Notes under the pieces: model-generated
Database searches by the model: none
What the model saw: only the letters and a program-made list of their open reading frames with translations
Told to the model about the DNA's origin: nothing
Made by a program: the position numbers and the translations under genes
Part shown: in pieces, positions 14,663-18,264 of the stretch
How the letters are laid out: each line of letters opens with the position of its first letter
Numbering within the stretch: the stretch's first letter is position 1
Origin: Rhizobiales bacterium CCH3-A5
GTDB lineage: Bacteria > Pseudomonadota > Alphaproteobacteria > Rhizobiales > Beijerinckiaceae
Assembly: GCA_001556025.1 (NCBI GenBank)
Contig: LSIB01000141.1
Coordinates: forward strand, 1 to 18,264
Length of the DNA: 18,264 bases
Reading direction: 5' to 3'

Positions 14663-16816
14663 TTATTTATTTGCATTTTGTGCGGCTTCATCCCCGAAGT
14701 GCTCATTAAGCGTCGCCAATTGCTGCAACTGCTCCAGGAGTCCGAGATGCTCGCCGTCCTCGGGCAAACCCTCCATGACCCTCTTGAATGCCGCGGCACC
14801 GGCGTCAATCTGGGCTGTCAGGACGGTATCAATCGGAATGACCTCGGAAGCAGGTGATGGCGAGGAGGGCATCACGCTTTCATTGGCTTCGGTGATCGTG
14901 CGCTCTTTCGCGAGTAGCTCCGGTCCTTCCGTCATGAGCCTGCTGGCAGCCGCCGAAGATTGGGGCGCTGGCTGAACTCTCGTGTCGTCGATCGATGACA
15001 TGGCAGCGTGCCGCATGACGGCTGCAGTCCGTACGGCAACCACGTCGCTCTCCGCTGTTGTAGCAGCGCCGGGTGCCTGTCGATCCGCAGTTGAAAATGT
15101 CAGCTCTGGACCCGCATACGGCTCCAGCTCCGGCACGTTCACCGACTTGAACCTGACCTGCTCCAGCGCCTGCCTGTAGGGCCGGTCGTCGTGGTAGATC
15201 ACGCGCTCGAGCTCGAAGGGCGGTGCGCTGGAGACCAGCAGGATGATCTTGCGCGGGTCCATCTGGCGCAGCTGCTGGGGTGTGCGCAGCGGGACGGCGT
15301 CATAGTCGGTGTTGATCGTCTTCTGGCCGAGAATGCCGCCGCGCCGGAGCGAAGCGCGTTTGAGCTCGATCGTCGTCTCGCCGAGCATCTTGGAGAGGTA
15401 TTCGGAGGTGTCGAGGTTGTCGATGCGGATGTAGAGTTGGGTGGCGCAGGCCGAGACGGTCGTCTCGCGCACCGCTTTTCCGTAAACCTCGTCGAGCTGG
15501 GAAAGGTTCTGCAGGACGATCACCACGCGGAAGCCGTAGCCGGCGTTGATGGTGAGCTTGCTGACCAGATCGTCCATGCGGCCGAGCTGCCGGAATTCGT
15601 CGATGAGGAAGAGGACCTGGTGCGGCTCGTCGCGCTTTGGCGGCGCGGCCATCAGCACGTCGTGGATCTGCTGGATCAGGATGTTCAGAAGCGGCCGGAA
15701 GGCGTCGAGCTGCGCCACCGAGCAGCCAATGAAGATCGACATCCTCTTCCTTCTGAGCTCCCGGATGTCAAAATCGCTGGTTTCGGTGGCGGCGGCGACG
15801 AGCCGGTTGTTCCAGGGGTTCAGCGCGATGTTGAGGTTGAACACCGCCGAATTGCGGGTCTCAGATTCCAGCGCAATGTACTGGTTGAAGGCGTCGACGA
15901 CCCAGGAGGGAAGGTGATCGCCTTCCGTTAGGACAATGCTCTTGAGATAGATCGAGATGTCCTTGCCGGTGACTAGCATCCTGGCGACCGAGCGCAGGTG
16001 CCGGGCACCCTCACACAATGGCGAGGTCAGCACGTAGCCGATCATGGCGGCGAGCAGGAGCCGGGCGGATTTCCCCCAGACCTCGCCGGGCGTGTCGGGC
16101 ACGATGAAGCCGGCGACGACGAGGGCGTCGGTCGGCATGGTTTCGTTGCGCCGGATGAAATCCAATGGGTTGTAGCGGTGCGAGCGCAACTCGCCGGGAT
16201 TGAAGAGATAGACCTTGTCGCCAGCGGCGGCGCGGTACGCCCCGAAGATGGCGAAGTTCTCCTTCTTCGGATCGAAGAAGACGGCCGATCCCTGCCACAT
16301 GATGCCGTTCGGCCCGATGAAGCTCTGGCCCTTCCCCGAGCGCGTCGGCCCGACGACGAGGATATGGCCGGGCTCGTCCGAAGTGATGGTGGCGCCGGCC
16401 AGCCGTCCCAGGATCAGGCCCCGGCGTGTGGTAAGCCGTCGTTTCTCGGCATCGAGGATCGATCCGAACTTCGCCTCGCCATAGGGTTTGAGGGGGCGAA
16501 GTACGTGCGCTGCGATGGCAAGGCCAATTCCGGCTGCCAGCACGAGCCCCAAGGCGATGCCGCCGCGGATGGCCGTCTCGGCTTGCGTCACTGGGTACAC
16601 CATCCGCCGCCAGAAATGGTCCGCACTCCGCAGGAGCACCTTGGCTGAATACTCGGCGTTCAGGCTTTGGAGCAGCGCCCAGCGCATCGTGCCTTCGGAA
16701 GGCAGTTTGGAATCGAAGCGCCACCCCACGACGACGGCATAGACGAGGCTCCAGGCGAGGAAGACGAAAGCTGCCGCCACCAGCCCGATCACGATCCTCG
16801 CCGTCCAGCGCCGCAT
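14663..16816 (-). CDS. virD4: VirD4/TraG-type coupling protein (T4CP)
   Basis: This 717-residue inner-membrane ATPase links the relaxosome to the type IV secretion channel. Two N-terminal membrane segments are visible (about 8-31 and 84-104), then Walker A GPTRSGKG (156-163) in HILVVGPTRSGKGQSF, FFDPKKENF, Walker B VLFLIDEF (401-408), and the conserved LQNLSQLDEVYG region. The last ~130 residues are Ala/Pro/Ser-rich and poorly conserved in appearance; the extreme end reaches into the AT-rich junction. AAGGAG (16825-16830, read on the minus strand) lies 8 nt before the ATG. The ATG shares one base with the virB11 stop, so the genes are translationally coupled. Length and motifs match intact family members. 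Confidence 0.93.
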   Translation of the reverse strand: MRRWTARIVIGLVAAAFVFLAWSLVYAVVVGWRFDSKLPSEGTMRWALLQSLNAEYSAKVLLRSADHFWRRMVYPVTQAETAIRGGIALGLVLAAGIGLAIAAHVLRPLKPYGEAKFGSILDAEKRRLTTRRGLILGRLAGATITSDEPGHILVVGPTRSGKGQSFIGPNGIMWQGSAVFFDPKKENFAIFGAYRAAAGDKVYLFNPGELRSHRYNPLDFIRRNETMPTDALVVAGFIVPDTPGEVWGKSARLLLAAMIGYVLTSPLCEGARHLRSVARMLVTGKDISIYLKSIVLTEGDHLPSWVVDAFNQYIALESETRNSAVFNLNIALNPWNNRLVAAATETSDFDIRELRRKRMSIFIGCSVAQLDAFRPLLNILIQQIHDVLMAAPPKRDEPHQVLFLIDEFRQLGRMDDLVSKLTINAGYGFRVVIVLQNLSQLDEVYGKAVRETTVSACATQLYIRIDNLDTSEYLSKMLGETTIELKRASLRRGGILGQKTINTDYDAVPLRTPQQLRQMDPRKIILLVSSAPPFELERVIYHDDRPYRQALEQVRFKSVNVPELEPYAGPELTFSTADRQAPGAATTAESDVVAVRTAAVMRHAAMSSIDDTRVQPAPQSSAAASRLMTEGPELLAKERTITEANESVMPSSPSPASEVIPIDTVLTAQIDAGAAAFKRVMEGLPEDGEHLGLLEQLQQLATLNEHFGDEAAQNANK

Positions 16817-17940
16817 CAGCCGCGCTCCTTCTGGCGGCGCTCTTTTGGACGGTGCTCTTTGCTGCCGTGCTGTTGCAGCCAGAGCGGCATCTTCGAGAAC
16901 TCGATATGGGTCATGACGCGTTCGCCGCCGGTCAGGCGACGGAACTGCACGATGATGGGAATGACCGAGCGGATATAGGCGGCGATTTCGTCCTTGCGGA
17001 GCCCCAGGCCCGCCTGCATCACCATCAGGCTGAGCTGCTCGATCGCGCCGGCGGGCGTGTCGGCATGGACCGTGGTGATGGAGCCCGGATGGCCGGTGTT
17101 GATGGCGCGCAGGAACGAGTAGGCCTCCGCACCCCGGATCTCGCCAAGGAAGATGCGGTCGGGGCGCAGGCGTAAGCTCGCCTGCAGCAGGCTCTCGATG
17201 GTGACGCGCGCCAGACCCTGGTCGCCCTTGGAGGCGATCAAGGCCAAATGGTTCTCGTGCGGCGGCTGGACCTCGCGGGTGTCCTCGATGGTGAGGATGC
17301 GCTCGTCGGATGGCACTTCGGCGAGCAGCGTGTTGAGGAAGGTCGTCTTGCCGCTAGACGTGCCGCCGGAGATCAGGATCGAAATGCGGCTTTTGACAGC
17401 AAGTGCCAGGAAGGCAGCGAACTCGCGGGCCTGCAGCAGCGCGCAGAGCTCGCGGTCGGTATCCGACAGCTCCTCGTCGACGACCACGATGGTGCGATCG
17501 AAGGCTCCCATGGAGAGATAGTCCGGCAAGCGCAGCTTCTGGATGACCTGCTTCCTGATGGCGAAGCCGCCGCCGCCCGTGGTTGCAGGCGGCAGCACAC
17601 CCTGGAAGCGCTCGCCGGTCGGCAGCGCCGCGCTTAAAAGCGGATGCTCCTCGTTGACGGCCTGGTCGGTCGCGCCGGCGACGCGCTCGCACAGATGCCG
17701 GATCTCGGCGGATGTGAGTCTTGGCACCTCATGACGCTGCATCGCCGGTTCGCCCATGACTTCGACGAAGACGACGCCCGGGCCGTTGGCGACGATCTCG
17801 ACGACACGCGGATCGGCGAGCCAGGGCCGGAGCGGCTCGAGCGCGCGGTCGAGATAGACCGAACCGGTGCTTGGCCCTATCTTGGACTCGGCGTTTGGTC
17901 CGCTATCTGACCCGGTGCTACGGAGCGCGCTGGCGTTCAC
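16816..17940 (-). CDS. virB11: VirB11-type secretion ATPase
   Basis: This 374-residue hexameric traffic ATPase of the type IV secretion system acts at the cytoplasmic face in pilus assembly and substrate transfer. Motifs are Walker A GGTSSGKT (192-199), Asp-box TIEDTREV (217-224), Walker [10 protein letters not shown] (262-270) and His-box [13 protein letters not shown] (283-295), all in the expected order. The start is GTG 17940, with AGGGAG (17948-17953 on the minus strand) 7 nt upstream. It lies inside the end of virB10, overlapping it by 23 nt. The C-terminus is a short basic tail ([14 protein letters not shown]). The gene appears intact. Confidence 0.93.
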   Translation of the reverse strand: MNASALRSTGSDSGPNAESKIGPSTGSVYLDRALEPLRPWLADPRVVEIVANGPGVVFVEVMGEPAMQRHEVPRLTSAEIRHLCERVAGATDQAVNEEHPLLSAALPTGERFQGVLPPATTGGGGFAIRKQVIQKLRLPDYLSMGAFDRTIVVVDEELSDTDRELCALLQAREFAAFLALAVKSRISILISGGTSSGKTTFLNTLLAEVPSDERILTIEDTREVQPPHENHLALIASKGDQGLARVTIESLLQASLRLRPDRIFLGEIRGAEAYSFLRAINTGHPGSITTVHADTPAGAIEQLSLMVMQAGLGLRKDEIAAYIRSVIPIIVQFRRLTGGERVMTHIEFSKMPLWLQQHGSKEHRPKERRQKERG

Positions 17941-18214
17941 GCTGGATCTCCCTGAGGGCCTCGCGGACGGGATCGGGATAGAGCGCCGAGAAATCGAGAT
18001 CGCGCCGCACGAAAACGATCACGCGCGTGCCTTGATCCAAATAAATCGTCGGCGGGATGTTGATCGACTCCTTCAGCGCTTCCTGCGCGAGCTGGGTCAG
18101 CGTCTGGCTGGTGGTCTGCGCCGCGATCTGGCGGGCGCGGTCGGTCTGGGAGAGCCCGCTGTTGTTGCCGCCGGGCTGCGTCGTCGTGGTGATGCCGGTT
18201 AAGGGATCGGTTCG
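17918..18214 (-). pseudogene. virB10: 3' fragment of virB10/trbI-like gene, broken near 18200
   Basis: Only the last ~95 codons are present. Their product matches the VirB10/TrbI C-terminus: [20 protein letters not shown], then [20 protein letters not shown], ending in a basic tail with a TAG stop at 17918-17920. Reading upstream, an in-frame TAA occurs at 18215-18217, and the other two minus-strand frames also close quickly. The frame has no usable start codon before the conserved region. A rare TTA codon next to the break (about 18199) suggests the original gene sequence ends around 18195-18202 and different DNA begins. VirB10 bridges inner and outer membranes of the secretion channel and cannot work in this form. 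A sequence error is possible but would not explain all three closed frames. Confidence 0.72.
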
Positions 18215-18264
18215 TTAACAGCGTCTCTAGTCAAGCCCCATTCTGCACTTCCTTGTCGCTTCCC

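Noticed and set aside
15191..16648. Long plus-strand open frames opposite virD4
   Set aside because: They are antisense to a gene with complete coupling-protein motifs and are explained by GC-rich codon bias.

Overview
The window looks like part of a conjugative plasmid or integrative conjugative element from a GC-rich alphaproteobacterium. Sphingomonadales is my best guess, from protein style and codon use only; I could not run a search. It holds a partition locus, a mobilisation locus, part of a VirB/VirD4 type IV secretion locus, and at least one defence-type cargo cluster. I see no replication initiator, rRNA, tRNA, CRISPR array or intact transposase.

Left to right: 1-317 has no gene I can support. 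318-2132 (minus) is an orphan OLD-family ATPase/TOPRIM nuclease. 2133-2566 is non-coding, with nested short inverted repeats. 2567-3663 (minus) is a two-gene partition operon: a small ParA, and a ribbon-helix-helix partner overlapping it by 4 nt. Directly upstream of parA, at about 3690-4527, lies an ~840-bp array of CCGG-like tetramers repeating every 8 bp. It fits a centromere for this ParA/RHH pair and is the most striking non-coding feature here. 4528-4708 leads into mobC and a VirD2/MOBP-type relaxase gene (4709-7395, plus), with a perfect inverted repeat just before mobC that could belong to oriT or an operator.

7528-14544 (plus) is a tightly packed five-gene cluster: SIR2-like NADase, HerA-like ATPase, small KTSC protein, Mre11/SbcD-like phosphoesterase, and Rad50/SbcC-like ATPase. 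SIR2-HerA is a known two-gene anti-phage module. Here it is joined to an Mre11-Rad50-like pair, which recalls the archaeal HerA-NurA-Mre11-Rad50 operon with SIR2 in the place of NurA. This is the best candidate for an undescribed or extended defence system. It sits between relaxase and coupling-protein genes, as cargo, and ends in a very AT-rich stretch with two perfect palindromes (14542-14660).

14663-18214 (minus) carries the conjugation genes in the transcription order virB10 (fragment), virB11 and virD4. The virB10 fragment loses its reading frame near 18200 inside the window, so this end is probably a rearrangement or insertion junction, and the transfer apparatus is either disrupted here or continues elsewhere.
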